NCBI GenBank assembly: GCA_963840975.1
Contig: CAWJBC010000002.1
Location: forward strand, 310,001-374,000
DNA from: JAADJA01 sp963840975
GTDB lineage: Bacteria > Bacteroidota > Bacteroidia > Bacteroidales > JAADJA01
Length of the DNA stretch: 64,000 bases
Direction of reading: 5' to 3'
In this document: one piece after another, positions 1 through 9,740 of the stretch
Numbering within the stretch: position 1 is the first letter of the stretch
How the letters are laid out: the number at the start of each line of letters is the position of its first letter
Translations under genes and position numbers: made by a program
The notes under the pieces: model-generated
Databases searched by the model: none
The model's input: only the letters and a program-made list of their open reading frames with translations
What the model was told of the DNA's origin: nothing

Positions 1-386
1 CTCAAATAAATCAAAAGGTAAAACTATCAACCATTATTTTGAGACCACAAGTCGGTATTGGTGATTTGCAAAAAAGTGTGCCGAGATTCTCTAATTTCTT
101 ATCAGGCTTCGACAGGGATATCCTTAATTCAAGTTTAGAAGAGGCTGAAATTTTAACCAAATACGGTGGTTATATCGAAAAAGAGCAAACCATTGCCGAT
201 AAACTGGGTACACTGGAAGATATATTCCTTCATCCCGATCTTAATTACTTTGATATGAAATCCCTATCTTACGAAGCAAGGGAAAAACTCTCTAAGATAA
301 AGCCCAAATCTATTGGTCAGGCTGCCCGTATTTCGGGAGTATCGCCCTCCGATATTTCCGTATTGGCAGTTTATATTGGAAGATGA
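1..386 (+). CDS. mnmG: tRNA uridine 5-carboxymethylaminomethyl modification enzyme MnmG, 3' end only
   Basis: This is the C-terminal part of MnmG (GidA). With MnmE it installs the carboxymethylaminomethyl group on wobble uridine 34 of certain tRNAs, in the cytoplasm. The gene begins outside the window, and the frame is open from base 3 to the TGA at 384-386. The visible residues match the family's C-terminal helical domain, which contacts MnmE and tRNA: the segment KYGGYIEKEQ, then a D-Y-F-D-M-K-S-L-S-Y-E-A-R-E-K-L stretch, then IGQAARISGVSPSDISVL near the end. The FAD-binding part is not in the window. A methyltransferase gene begins about one base after the stop, so the two may be co-transcribed. 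Confidence 0.95.
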   Translation, partial: QINQKVKLSTIILRPQVGIGDLQKSVPRFSNFLSGFDRDILNSSLEEAEILTKYGGYIEKEQTIADKLGTLEDIFLHPDLNYFDMKSLSYEAREKLSKIKPKSIGQAARISGVSPSDISVLAVYIGR

Positions 387-387
387 T

Positions 388-1302
388 TTGTTTCACGTGA
401 AAAAAGACTTAAATAACGAACCCGCTTCCTGTCCTGTCTGCTATGAGAGTGACTCAACCCCCGTTATTGAGTCAACCGACTTTTTCCTTTCAGGTGAATC
501 TTTCTGCATCTATAGCTGCCAAATCTGCGGGGTGAGATATACCCATCCCAGACCTGATGAACAGACAATTGGAAAATATTATCAATCTCAAAATTACATT
601 TCTCATTCGGCTTCCCGAAAAGGAATATCCGATAGTATATATTACATCGTTCGGAATTTTACAATCACTTCCAAAATCCGACTTCTTCGCAGATATAATT
701 CTGCAGGCAATGTTTTGGATATCGGCTGCGGAACCGGTGAATTCATGAATGAGGTTAAAAAATCTAAATTCAACGTTACAGGGATCGAGCCTAATCCGGA
801 AGCAAGGAACCTGGCAATAAAAAAATATGGATTAACCGTTCTGGATGAAACAGATATAGAAAATTTAACACTGGCTAATTACGATATAATAACAATGTGG
901 CACGTATTAGAGCATGTTTATGATTTGAACTCCAGGATTATACAAATTAATAGGTTACTTTCTAAGAATGGAATTCTTGTTGTTGCCCTTCCGAATTTTG
1001 ATTCATGGGATGCCGGTCATTATGGAAAGTTTTGGGCTGCTTACGATCTGCCCCGCCATTTATATCATTTTAATCAGAAATCAATTATTCAGCTTTTTCA
1101 AAAAAATGGATTTACTTGTATAAAAAAGAAGCCTATGTTTTTTGATTCTTTTTATATCAGCATGGTGAGTGAAAAATACAAAACCGGTAAACAAGGTTTT
1201 CTCAAAGGAATATTTATGGGTCTTATTTCAAATATTTGGGCTGCGAGGCACCAGAATAATTATTCAAGTCTTACATACATCTTTAAAGCAAATAAGACTT
1301 AA
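388..1302 (+). CDS. class I SAM-dependent methyltransferase with N-terminal Cys-rich knuckle
   Basis: Probably a cytoplasmic methyltransferase of the Methyltransf_23 type with unknown substrate. An N-terminal pair of CxxC motifs (CPVC at about residues 15-18 and CQIC at about 44-47) should bind zinc. SAM motif I, DIGCGTGEF, starts near residue 111. An acidic residue in GIEP follows at the end of strand 2, and WHVLEHV marks the motif IV area. I chose TTG at 388 because GGAAG lies five bases upstream and it follows the mnmG stop directly. The GTG at 397 is an alternative, and the frame runs further upstream inside mnmG, which I do not think is translated. Proteins of this layout often modify sugars or lipids, but that is family knowledge only. 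Confidence 0.8.
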   Translation: MFHVKKDLNNEPASCPVCYESDSTPVIESTDFFLSGESFCIYSCQICGVRYTHPRPDEQTIGKYYQSQNYISHSASRKGISDSIYYIVRNFTITSKIRLLRRYNSAGNVLDIGCGTGEFMNEVKKSKFNVTGIEPNPEARNLAIKKYGLTVLDETDIENLTLANYDIITMWHVLEHVYDLNSRIIQINRLLSKNGILVVALPNFDSWDAGHYGKFWAAYDLPRHLYHFNQKSIIQLFQKNGFTCIKKKPMFFDSFYISMVSEKYKTGKQGFLKGIFMGLISNIWAARHQNNYSSLTYIFKANKT

Positions 1303-1430
1303 TTTTAAGCGATTAAATAAACGATCACCCTTGATGGATAACTATATATCCCTGGTGGTAAATAATTCAATAGAGCGAATGATTTTGACCCACTCGTAAC
1401 TTGTTGATTTTCTGTTTTTTATACTGTTTT

Positions 1431-4400
1431 ATGAAAATAAAGGCACAAAAACGCAAAATTCTGATTTATTTTTCGATCACCATCGTATTGCTGTTTTGTG
1501 CGATTTTTTATACACACTTCCTTTCCCCAAATAATAATTCTGCTAAACTTCAGGAATTCCAACATTCATTATTTAAAAAAGAGAAACTCATTCAGGAAGT
1601 TATACAAGACCTGGGCACAAAAGTCCTGTCTGATAACCCGGACTCATTATTTACACTGACTAACTATTCTGATCTATTTGATAAAGAAGGATTGTTGTTC
1701 CTGATATTTGAAGACAGCACCCTTATTTACTGGTCAGATAATTCAGCTTCCATAAGTCGTTCTGAACTGCTTCAAAGCGGAAACTTTGGTCTGTTACCAA
1801 ACGGTTGGTTTGAAATCAGAAAAGAAGAAATCAATGGGTTGTTAATTGTGGGTCTTATTAAAATCAAGAATGATTACAAATACGAAAATCAATACCTCAA
1901 AAATGAATTCCAAAAGGAATTGGAACTTCCTCCGGGTTTTATTATTTCCAAAGAACGGGCGGCAAATAATGTTTATTCAATGGAAGGTGATTTCCTTTTT
2001 TCGGTATTGCCTTCCCTGCAAATCCAAATTACTGATTTACAAAGTCTCCTGCTTACAGCATTATATTTATCTGTCCTGGTTTTAATCATTGTTCTCATTT
2101 ATCAGTGTTATCTTTTAATTAACCTGTATACCGATAAAAACGGTCTTCTTATTCTTGGATTTGTCCTTGATGTTTTAATTCTCCGTTTCGTTCTATTTTA
2201 TTTCAAAATACCGGGGATTTTATATAATCTGCCGCTTTTTAAACCTGCCATTTTTGCAAGTTCAGTCCTTCTTCCTTCACTTGGCGATTTGCTCATCAAT
2301 GCCATTGTATTACTCTCGATTTCGTATGTTGTTTTCAAAAGACTGCCTGTTGCAAAATTGTTAGTTACAACTAACAATGCCTTGCGATACATCATTTCAG
2401 CATCTTTGCTTGTTGTTTCTTTCTTACTATTTTCATTCTTAGGAATCACCCTTACCAACATTATAACCAATTCAACCATTTCATTCGACCTGATAAACAT
2501 TACCAAAATTGATGGGTACAGCATCATTGCTTTGCTCTGCTTCGGGTTGTTAATTCTCTCGTTTGCAATGCTTACTTACCGCATTGTTGAATCAATATTT
2601 AAATACTACTCATCGCTTCTGCAATTCATCCTGCTGAACGGAATTGTGCTTGCCGTTTCATTGCTTCTTTGCTTTGTTGTTAAAATTTGTAATGGTTACT
2701 ATATCCTTTTCTTAGGTTTATATTTCTTATATTTCCGCTTCATACACAAGGCTGACAACACCAAATTGAATATTTCCGCCCTAATATATTTTCTCATCGT
2801 GTTTTCAATGTTTTCGACCTATATTGTTTTCAGAACCAATAACAGCATTGAAAAAGAAACAAGATTGATGGGAGCGCAAAAACTGGCAAATGAAAGAGAT
2901 TTTGCTGTAGAGTTTATGTTCAACGATATTGCAAATGCTGCGAAACAAGATAGTATCATTCTTCAACTGGTGAGCTTTTACCCGTTCAATGATCAAGTAA
3001 AATTAGATGAAACAATAAAATACCTTAAAAAGAACTACTTTACAGGCTACTGGGATAAGTACGAAATTCAGATAACGCTGTGCGATTCAACAAATATTTT
3101 GGATATTCAGCCCGAAAATTATAGCGCTCCCTGTTATGATTATTTTAATAATCAGATACAATCGTATGGAAAGCCTACCAACTTTGATGATTTCACCTAC
3201 CTTGATTACAGCGCCAGCCCTGACAGCTACTTAGGGATCATAGACATTTCACAAAGCTCTCCAGCTGTCAGGATTTATATCGAAGCGTTTTCAAGGCTTA
3301 TTCCCCGCGGTTTGGGTTATCCTGAATTGCTGATGGACAAAAAAGCCAAATCTTCGTTCAACATCTCATTATATTCGTGGGCGAAATACGAGAACAATGA
3401 GCTTGTGTATCATTTCGGGAAATATGCTTTTGCTATGTATTCCAATGATTTATTAAATATTCCAAAGGAAAATGGTTTCTTTGTTTTAAATGGTTACTCG
3501 CACCTTTTTTTCCAAAAGGATAAAGACACCATCCTTATTATCAGCCGCAAAAATCCCGGACTGATTGATATTGCTGCGCCCTTCTCATATTTCTTCATTT
3601 TTTACGGTTTCGTCCTGCTATTTTTAATCTTAATTTTCATTAGACCGCTGCAATTTAAGCAGTATCAGCTCAATTTTAAAAAACGACTTCAGTTCTCAAT
3701 CATTTCCATTGTATTGCTTTCTTTCATATTTATAGGCATCAGTTCCTTGTTTTACATCATTTCTCTTAATAACAATAAAAACATGGATCTGCTCAAGGAG
3801 AAATCCCATTCTGTCCTTATAGAACTTGAACATAAGCTATCAACAGAAGAAACACTTTCGCAGGAAATGGAAACTTATCTTTCTGTTTTGCTTTATAAAT
3901 TATCGCTCGTGTTTTTTTCTGATATCAATCTGTACGACTTAAACGGTACGCTTCTGGCTACATCACGTAGCGAAATCTTTAATAAAGGGCTGATCTCTCC
4001 GAAGATGAATTCACTGGCTTACAATCAAATGTTTAACTTTAAGTCTTCCCTCTACATTCATTCTGAATCTATTGGTGACTACAATTACTTATCAGCCTAT
4101 CTTCCATTTCGAAATGTTCAAAATCAAACCATTGCTTATCTCAACCTCCCATATTTTGCGAAACAGAATGAATTGACCGACGAAATCGTAACTTACTTAA
4201 CCGCGTTCATCAACATTTATGTTATCCTGACTGCCATTGCCATATTAATAACCCTTGTCATTTCCAACTATATATCCAAACCTGTACAGATGCTAAAAGA
4301 AAAAATCAGCAGGTTAAAACTCGGTAAGCTGAATGAAAAAATTGATTGGGTACGTCATGATGAAATTGGCAGCCTGGTAGCAGAGTACAACCGTATGGTT

Positions 4401-5111
4401 GATGAATTGGCTAACAGTGCAGAGCTTCTGGCAAAATCGGAACGGGAAAGCGCCTGGCGCGAAATGGCAAAACAAATCGCCCACGAAATAAAAAATCCTC
4501 TTACCCCAATGAAACTGAGTGTTCAATACCTTCAAAAATCGTGGGATGATAAATCACCTGATTATGAACTTCGGCTAAAACGATTTACTGAAACCCTCAC
4601 CGAGCAGATTGACTCTCTTTCATCAATTGCTTCAGAGTTTTCTGATTTTGCCAAAATTCCCAGGTCTAATTTTGAAGTTGTTGAATTGAACAAGATCATC
4701 GAAAACGCCATCCGGCTTTTCAGCGATACCCAGCCTGTGAAATTTGAGTTTACTCAGGGCGAACAGCGTATGGTGCTTGCTGATAGCGAACAACTGAACA
4801 GGGTCTTCATCAATTTAATTAACAATTCTGTTCAGGCGATTGCTGATGCCTTACGGGGCCTGATTAAAATTACAGTTGAATCCAAAAATGGATTCCACGA
4901 AATAAGATTTTCAGATAACGGTAGCGGCATTCCGGAAGATCAGAAAAATAAAGTGTTCTACCCGAATTTTACAACCAAAACAGGCGGTATGGGATTAGGG
5001 CTTGCAGTGGTAAAAAATATCATCCAAAATGCAAAGGGCGAAATTACTTTTGAGTCAGAGGAAGGGAAAGGCACAACTTTTATCATCCTGCTGCCTGCGT
5101 ACGAAGGATAA
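1431..5111 (+). CDS. large multi-pass sensor histidine kinase, NtrY-like
   Basis: A membrane sensor kinase of 1226 residues. The start at 1431 gives a basic n-region and then a first membrane helix; an earlier in-frame TTG at 1401 is less likely. There is an extracytoplasmic segment, a block of about eight hydrophobic helices (roughly residues 210-480), a second large soluble sensor region, two further helices, then HAMP (about 950-1000), HisKA with phospho-accepting His near residue 1018 in IAHEIKNPLTPMKL, and HATPase_c with an N box near 1122, DNGSGIP near 1160 and GGMGLGLAVV near 1184. The HEIKNPLTPMKLS form of the H box is typical of NtrY-like kinases. No response regulator is adjacent, so the partner is unknown. 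At over 1200 residues it is much longer than ordinary kinases. Confidence 0.88.
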   Translation: MKIKAQKRKILIYFSITIVLLFCAIFYTHFLSPNNNSAKLQEFQHSLFKKEKLIQEVIQDLGTKVLSDNPDSLFTLTNYSDLFDKEGLLFLIFEDSTLIYWSDNSASISRSELLQSGNFGLLPNGWFEIRKEEINGLLIVGLIKIKNDYKYENQYLKNEFQKELELPPGFIISKERAANNVYSMEGDFLFSVLPSLQIQITDLQSLLLTALYLSVLVLIIVLIYQCYLLINLYTDKNGLLILGFVLDVLILRFVLFYFKIPGILYNLPLFKPAIFASSVLLPSLGDLLINAIVLLSISYVVFKRLPVAKLLVTTNNALRYIISASLLVVSFLLFSFLGITLTNIITNSTISFDLINITKIDGYSIIALLCFGLLILSFAMLTYRIVESIFKYYSSLLQFILLNGIVLAVSLLLCFVVKICNGYYILFLGLYFLYFRFIHKADNTKLNISALIYFLIVFSMFSTYIVFRTNNSIEKETRLMGAQKLANERDFAVEFMFNDIANAAKQDSIILQLVSFYPFNDQVKLDETIKYLKKNYFTGYWDKYEIQITLCDSTNILDIQPENYSAPCYDYFNNQIQSYGKPTNFDDFTYLDYSASPDSYLGIIDISQSSPAVRIYIEAFSRLIPRGLGYPELLMDKKAKSSFNISLYSWAKYENNELVYHFGKYAFAMYSNDLLNIPKENGFFVLNGYSHLFFQKDKDTILIISRKNPGLIDIAAPFSYFFIFYGFVLLFLILIFIRPLQFKQYQLNFKKRLQFSIISIVLLSFIFIGISSLFYIISLNNNKNMDLLKEKSHSVLIELEHKLSTEETLSQEMETYLSVLLYKLSLVFFSDINLYDLNGTLLATSRSEIFNKGLISPKMNSLAYNQMFNFKSSLYIHSESIGDYNYLSAYLPFRNVQNQTIAYLNLPYFAKQNELTDEIVTYLTAFINIYVILTAIAILITLVISNYISKPVQMLKEKISRLKLGKLNEKIDWVRHDEIGSLVAEYNRMVDELANSAELLAKSERESAWREMAKQIAHEIKNPLTPMKLSVQYLQKSWDDKSPDYELRLKRFTETLTEQIDSLSSIASEFSDFAKIPRSNFEVVELNKIIENAIRLFSDTQPVKFEFTQGEQRMVLADSEQLNRVFINLINNSVQAIADALRGLIKITVESKNGFHEIRFSDNGSGIPEDQKNKVFYPNFTTKTGGMGLGLAVVKNIIQNAKGEITFESEEGKGTTFIILLPAYEG

Positions 5112-5134
5112 TAAACCAGCTTTGTTTAATCAGG

Positions 5135-5785
5135 CTATTTCGATTTCACACAATTGTCATTGTACAATTTATCATTCTCTTTACCACCCCATTCAGGCGC
5201 GAGAATGTGTCCGGGAACAAAAGCAGCGAACTTCTCCTTTGCTTCACTGAACTTTGGGCAAGCCGCATCGGAACCACCGCCGAAAAATTTTGGCGTATGC
5301 AGAATATTTAATCCAAGCAAATAATATGTGCGGGGATTCTCAGGATCCAATTCTTTTGACTTATTTAAAGCCTTGCCGGCATTAGCCGAAAAATCCTTTC
5401 CCCGTTTCATAGGGTCAATCTGAATCCTTCCCTGGTAGAGCAATCCCTGCAATACCCAAATTTCAGATTCCTCCGGGAAAATCTCCAGGGCTTTATCAAT
5501 AAATTTTTGTGCGTCGTCAAGGTTAGTGTCTTTCTTTACATTGTCCTTTTCAACGAAACTCATGTTTATGCAACTTAAAGCAGCATAATACAACGGATAC
5601 CACTGATCGGTTGTGGTGTTCGAAATCCGCTCAAAATTATCTGCCAAATTTTGAAAATCCTGCAAAGTTTCGGAAATTGTAAAAGCGTTCTTCTGCGCTA
5701 CCATCGCCTTCATATAATCACTTTCCTGAGCATACGCAGATAAGGAAATTATCAGCATTAATATCGAAATCAAACTTTGTCTCAT
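5135..5785 (-). CDS. secreted TPR-containing protein of unknown function
   Basis: A 216-residue protein with a clean signal peptide (MRQSLISILMLIISLSAYA, then QE). TPR-like helices follow: an alanine-rich pair around residues 60-110 with WYPLYYAALS, and pairs around ALEIFPEESEIWVLQGLLYQ and ELDPENPRTYYLLGLNIL. The end contains a G-G-G-S-D-A-A-C loop and F-S-E-A-K-E-K-F. Proteins like this are common in Bacteroidota and are thought to act as periplasmic scaffolds; no activity can be assigned. It converges on the histidine kinase gene with 23 bases between the stops. It is divergent from the M16 peptidase gene, and a TAnnTTTG-like box (minus strand, near 5822-5829) lies upstream of its start. 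Confidence 0.8.
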   Translation of the reverse strand: MRQSLISILMLIISLSAYAQESDYMKAMVAQKNAFTISETLQDFQNLADNFERISNTTTDQWYPLYYAALSCINMSFVEKDNVKKDTNLDDAQKFIDKALEIFPEESEIWVLQGLLYQGRIQIDPMKRGKDFSANAGKALNKSKELDPENPRTYYLLGLNILHTPKFFGGGSDAACPKFSEAKEKFAAFVPGHILAPEWGGKENDKLYNDNCVKSK

Positions 5786-5966
5786 GATACATTTTTATAA
5801 ATTTAATCCGTCTTTCGTTGCCAAAATTATTCCAAAATCAAATCGCCTAAACCACAATTAAAAATTACCTGCCCTGCTTAACGTCACATCAATTGTTTCC
5901 TTTTTCAACAAAATAACAATTATTACTTTTACCATCCGTTTGCTGCAACCCAAAATAATGGTTTCT

Positions 5967-5995
5967 TTGTCTTTTATGCAATCTTACTAATTTTG
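5967..5995 (+). promoter_or_regulatory. candidate Bacteroidota promoter for the M16 peptidase
   Basis: The 316-base gap between the divergent TPR gene and the M16 gene contains TAATTTTG (5988-5995), a match to the -7 consensus TAnnTTTG, with TTG at 5967-5969 as a possible -33 element 18 bases upstream. The implied leader is about 100 bases. On the opposite strand CAAAATTA at 5822-5829 is the reverse complement of another TAATTTTG and could serve the TPR gene. I see no hairpin or repeat in the rest of the gap. Confidence 0.45.
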
Positions 5996-6101
5996 AACTA
6001 CTTTTATTTACTTGAAATTCTTCCTTTGTCACTACCCATTCATTTGAAATTCAGCAACAACACCTTTAAATCATATTGTTTAATCAAAAAAATCTAATCC
6101 A

Positions 6102-9065
6102 ATGGTTATCAAAAACAAAAGTCATCTGATTATGAGCAAATCAGCCCTGTCCCTCTTGCTGCTTGCATTCCTTATGGCGGGATGCACAAAACAAAAATAC
6201 CAGATTAAAACCGAAAAGGATAAAAACGGTTACACCTATGAAGTTGTAACCAACGATCCGATCCAGGTTCGCACCTATACCCTCAATAACGGGTTAAAAG
6301 TTTATATTAGTCCCAATGCTGACGAGCCCCGGCTGGCGACTTTGATCGCCGTTAGGGCGGGTTCCACTTCCGAACCAGCGGAAACCACAGGACTGGCGCA
6401 TTATTTTGAACACATGATGTTCAAGGGAACCAGCAAAATTGCCACTTTGGATTGGGAAAAGGAAAAACTGGTGCTTGATCAAATCTCCGACCTTTTTGAA
6501 CAGCACAGATCAACCAATGATCCCGAATTAAAAAAAACAATTTACCATCAGATTGACAGCCTGTCGCAGATAGCAGCCACTTATGTAGCGCCAAATGAAT
6601 ACGACAAGCTGGTGTCGAGCCTCGGCTCCAAACGCACCAATGCCGGTACTTCTTACGAGTCCACTGTTTATATCAACGATATTCCTTCCAACGAATTTGA
6701 TAAATGGCTGAAACTCGAAAGCGAACGTTTTGAGAATATGATCCTGCGTTTGTTTCACACGGAACTGGAAACGGTTTACGAAGAGTTTAATATGTACCAG
6801 GATATGGACCGCTCAAGGGCAGGAAAAGCCATGATGAAAGGTTTGTTCCCGACCCATCCTTACGGAAGGGATGTGATAGGATTGCCGGAACACCTGAAAA
6901 ACCCTTCGATGGTGAACATTTACAAATTTGCAGAAACATGGTACAGATCCAACAATATGGCGATTGTCATTGCCGGCGATATCAATCCCGAGGAAGCCAT
7001 TGTTAAAATTGACAAATATTTCGGTACGATGGAGCCTAATCCCGATGTACCAAAGATTGTTCAACCCAAAGAGGAGCCTATCAAAGGACCTGTTGAAAAA
7101 GAAATTATTGGTCCTGATGCTGAATCCGTAGCCTTATCATTCAGGTTCGACGGAACCAATTCGAGAGATGAAAAATTAGTTACACTCATAGATATGATAC
7201 TGTCGAACAGCCAGGCTGGATTGATTGACATTGACCTTAACCAGCAGCAGAAAGTGCTCAGAGGGCGGTCATCTTCTCAGTTCATGAGAGATTATGGAAT
7301 TCATTCATTTTCGGGACAACCGCGCAAAGGGCAATCCCTGGAAGAGGTGAAAGACCTTTTGCTTGGCGAACTTGAAAAAGTAAAAGCGGGAGACTTTGAA
7401 GACTGGATGATCGAAGCCGTTATCAACGATTTGAGGATTTCGGAGATACAGCGGCAGGAGAGTAATTTTTCGCGTGCATACCAATTGGTCAGCGTTTTTA
7501 TCAGCAATACGCCTTATATTGATAAACTGACTTTCAGCGATGAACTCGAAAAGATCACCAAACAGGATATCATGAATTTTGCAAAGGAAAAATACACCGA
7601 CAATTATGTTGTGGTTTACAAAAGGACGGGCGAGAATAAAGACCTGGTGAAAGTCGAAAAGCCGCCCATCACTCCTGTCGAAATCAACCGCAACGATCAG
7701 TCGGAATTTTATAAGGAATTCGTTTCCGAAAAATCGGAAAGCATTAAACCGGTTTTTGTTGATTTCAAAAACGAGATACAAACCCAAACGTTAGCTTCAG
7801 GTGTGGAGATCAACTACATTAAAAACAAAACCAACGAACTTTTCAGCCTTCAGTATATCATTGATATGGGAACTGATAACAATCTCCGGCTCCCGCTGGC
7901 AATGGATTACCTGCCTTATCTTGGTACCGACAGGTTTTCGCCTGAAGACCTTCAAAAGGAGTTTTTCAAATACGGGCTTTCGATGAACGTAAATTCCGGA
8001 AGCGACAGATGTTATGTGAACATTTCGGGTTTGCAAAAATATTTCGACAAAGGTGTTGAACTGCTTGAACATGTGATGACAAATGTAAAACCAGATGCAG
8101 AGGCTTATTCGGAGTATGTGAACGGCATCATGAAAAAGCGGCAGGATGCGAAACTTAACAAAAACACCATCCTCTGGAGCGGGCTGGTCAATTATGGCAA
8201 ATACGGTTCGTTCAATCCCTATACAAATATCATTAATGAAGAAGAATTGAATAATATTGATCCCGCCGAACTTACGCAACTCATCACCGGACTGTCGTCG
8301 TACAAACATCGTTTGTTTTATTACGGCAATGCTGATCTGGCAGGCATTATTCCTGTTATCGAAAAATATCACCAGGTTCCGGCTGAATTAAAACCTTATC
8401 CTCCGGCTGTGGTCTATCAGGAACTGCCTACCGATAAAAACCAGGTTTATCTTGTAAATTACGACATGAGCCAGGTAAGCATAGTTCTGCTTGCAAAAGG
8501 ACCAGCCTTTAACCAGGCGCTTATTCCGCCATCGCGCTTGTTTGGCGAGTACTTCGGCAGGGGGCTTTCATCCATCGTTTTCCAGGAAATTCGCGAAGCA
8601 AGAGGGCTGGCTTATTCGGCTTATTCAGAGTTTGCTTCGCCAGCTAAAACAGACCGTTCATATTATGTAGTCGGTTTTGTAGGAACGCAGACCGATAAGC
8701 TAAAAGATGCCACCGATGCCATGCTGGGACTGATGAACGACATGCCCAAAGCGGAAAAGCAGTTCGACCTGGCCAAGGAATCGATAGCCAAGCAAATAGA
8801 AAGCGAAAGGATCATTAAGACCAATATTTTCTGGACTTACCAGCGCAACCTCGACCTGGGCATTGACTATGATATCCGTAAGGATGTGTATGATTATGTT
8901 CAAAACGCTGACCTGGAGGGCTTCAGTAAGTTTTTTGATGAAAACATCAAAGGCAGCAAATATTCGGTGCTGATCATGGGCAACAAAGCACAACTGAATT
9001 CTGCCGTGCTAAAGCAGCTTGGCAATATGCAGGAGTTGACGCTTGAAGAGATATTCGGGTATTGA
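6102..9065 (+). CDS. M16 (insulinase/pitrilysin) family zinc peptidase, lipoprotein
   Basis: A 987-residue peptidase with two tandem M16 halves, likely tethered by lipid in the envelope. The signal peptide ends in a lipobox (LMAGC, Cys at about residue 28). The inverted zinc motif HxxEH appears as HYFEH at residues 100-104, and a downstream glutamate (ETVYEEFN) should be the third zinc ligand. The second half contains the usual R/Y-type motif region (EIREARGLAYSAYSEF) and no zinc site, as in the family. The start is either ATG 6102 or ATG 6132; the latter gives a more typical lipoprotein signal (MSKSALSLLLLAFLMAGC). Family members degrade peptides, often those imported or released from signal sequences. 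A terminator-like hairpin follows at once. Confidence 0.9.
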   Translation: MVIKNKSHLIMSKSALSLLLLAFLMAGCTKQKYQIKTEKDKNGYTYEVVTNDPIQVRTYTLNNGLKVYISPNADEPRLATLIAVRAGSTSEPAETTGLAHYFEHMMFKGTSKIATLDWEKEKLVLDQISDLFEQHRSTNDPELKKTIYHQIDSLSQIAATYVAPNEYDKLVSSLGSKRTNAGTSYESTVYINDIPSNEFDKWLKLESERFENMILRLFHTELETVYEEFNMYQDMDRSRAGKAMMKGLFPTHPYGRDVIGLPEHLKNPSMVNIYKFAETWYRSNNMAIVIAGDINPEEAIVKIDKYFGTMEPNPDVPKIVQPKEEPIKGPVEKEIIGPDAESVALSFRFDGTNSRDEKLVTLIDMILSNSQAGLIDIDLNQQQKVLRGRSSSQFMRDYGIHSFSGQPRKGQSLEEVKDLLLGELEKVKAGDFEDWMIEAVINDLRISEIQRQESNFSRAYQLVSVFISNTPYIDKLTFSDELEKITKQDIMNFAKEKYTDNYVVVYKRTGENKDLVKVEKPPITPVEINRNDQSEFYKEFVSEKSESIKPVFVDFKNEIQTQTLASGVEINYIKNKTNELFSLQYIIDMGTDNNLRLPLAMDYLPYLGTDRFSPEDLQKEFFKYGLSMNVNSGSDRCYVNISGLQKYFDKGVELLEHVMTNVKPDAEAYSEYVNGIMKKRQDAKLNKNTILWSGLVNYGKYGSFNPYTNIINEEELNNIDPAELTQLITGLSSYKHRLFYYGNADLAGIIPVIEKYHQVPAELKPYPPAVVYQELPTDKNQVYLVNYDMSQVSIVLLAKGPAFNQALIPPSRLFGEYFGRGLSSIVFQEIREARGLAYSAYSEFASPAKTDRSYYVVGFVGTQTDKLKDATDAMLGLMNDMPKAEKQFDLAKESIAKQIESERIIKTNIFWTYQRNLDLGIDYDIRKDVYDYVQNADLEGFSKFFDENIKGSKYSVLIMGNKAQLNSAVLKQLGNMQELTLEEIFGY

Positions 9066-9089
9066 TAATTGCTGAACCTCAAAATACTG

Positions 9090-9119
9090 AAAAGGCTGTC
9101 AGAAAAGGGCAGCCTTTTT
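9090..9119 (+). terminator. rho-independent terminator after the M16 peptidase gene
   Basis: AAAGGCTG (9091-9098) pairs with CAGCCTTT (9110-9117) around a loop of about 11 bases and runs into TTTTTC. It begins 25 bases after the peptidase stop codon. Confidence 0.75.
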
Positions 9120-9203
9120 CATTACCGTAAAATAAAGGGACTGAATGTTGATAATTATTGTCCTGCGAACCATTGAATCACTCAGATGAACTAACATTTT
9201 TCT

Positions 9204-9410
9204 CAGTTATGTTTCTGAGTTTGTCCGAAGCCTCGTTGTAGCTCTCAGTTGCCTCGTTGCGGCAGTCAGTTGCTCTTTGTAGCTGTCCGATGCCGTAATT
9301 TGCAGACTCCGATGCTCTTTTGTTTCTCTCCGATGGTTGTTTGTATCTCTCCGTTAGTCATTTGTTTCATTCCGTTAATGATTTGTATCCCTCCGTTGCT
9401 CAGGCGGCAC
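9204..9410 (-). repeat. degenerate 21-nt tandem repeats encoding a decayed heptapeptide repeat
   Basis: On the plus strand TCCGATG or TCCGTT-like cores recur every 20-23 bases (for example near 9308, 9329, 9350, 9371 and 9391). Read on the minus strand, one frame ending at the TGA at 9178-9180 gives seven-residue units such as LTERYKQ, PSERNKR, ASESANY, ATDCRNE, ATESYNE and ASDKLRN, then ITEKNVSSSE and stop. Upstream units (ATEGYKS, LTE-stop-NK-stop) are interrupted by stops and no start codon is apparent. The 21-base period equals seven codons, so this looks like the remnant of a heptad-repeat, coiled-coil-like coding sequence. It could also be a non-coding repeat whose period happens to suit codons. 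It is not CRISPR, because there are no unique spacers. Confidence 0.65.
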
Positions 9411-9732
9411 TGATTTTGAGGCAGTTAATTGTAGGGGCTGGTAAACACACTCTGATGGTATGATATAATGGTATAAAGATGAGGTTCTTAACCGGAAAAA
9501 GCCTTCGTTAAATTAAAGCAAACCTTCAACAAAGCTTGAAAATGAGATGGTCTAAGGATTAAACCAGCCATAAAATGCATTAATTATTATGATGGATTAC
9601 CAATACGGAGGAACAGAAATTCTCTCTATACCATTATACCTATATCCCTCTTTTTTAATCCTTAATATTAACCGCCAAACCAAGCAGCTAATGTTAAAAA
9701 ATCTTTGAGTATTTATAAAGTAAAAAAGTTTA

Positions 9733-9740
9733 TACATTTG
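9733..9740 (+). promoter_or_regulatory. -7 promoter element upstream of the first LAL regulator
   Basis: TACATTTG matches the Bacteroidota -7 consensus TAnnTTTG exactly. A TTG at 9705-9707 is 25 bases upstream, longer than the usual 19-21, so the -33 element is uncertain. Transcription from here would give a leader of about 270 bases before the LAL start, including the hairpin at 9945-9960 and the short reading frame at 9989-10030. Confidence 0.45.

Noticed and set aside
7797..8372. 191-codon open frame on the minus strand opposite the M16 peptidase gene
   Set aside because: It lies entirely within a strongly supported peptidase and has no recognisable domain or upstream signal.
9204..9410. 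21-base repeats considered as a CRISPR array
   Set aside because: The repeats are imperfect, adjacent with no unique spacers, and fall into a coding-like seven-codon pattern; no cas genes are present.
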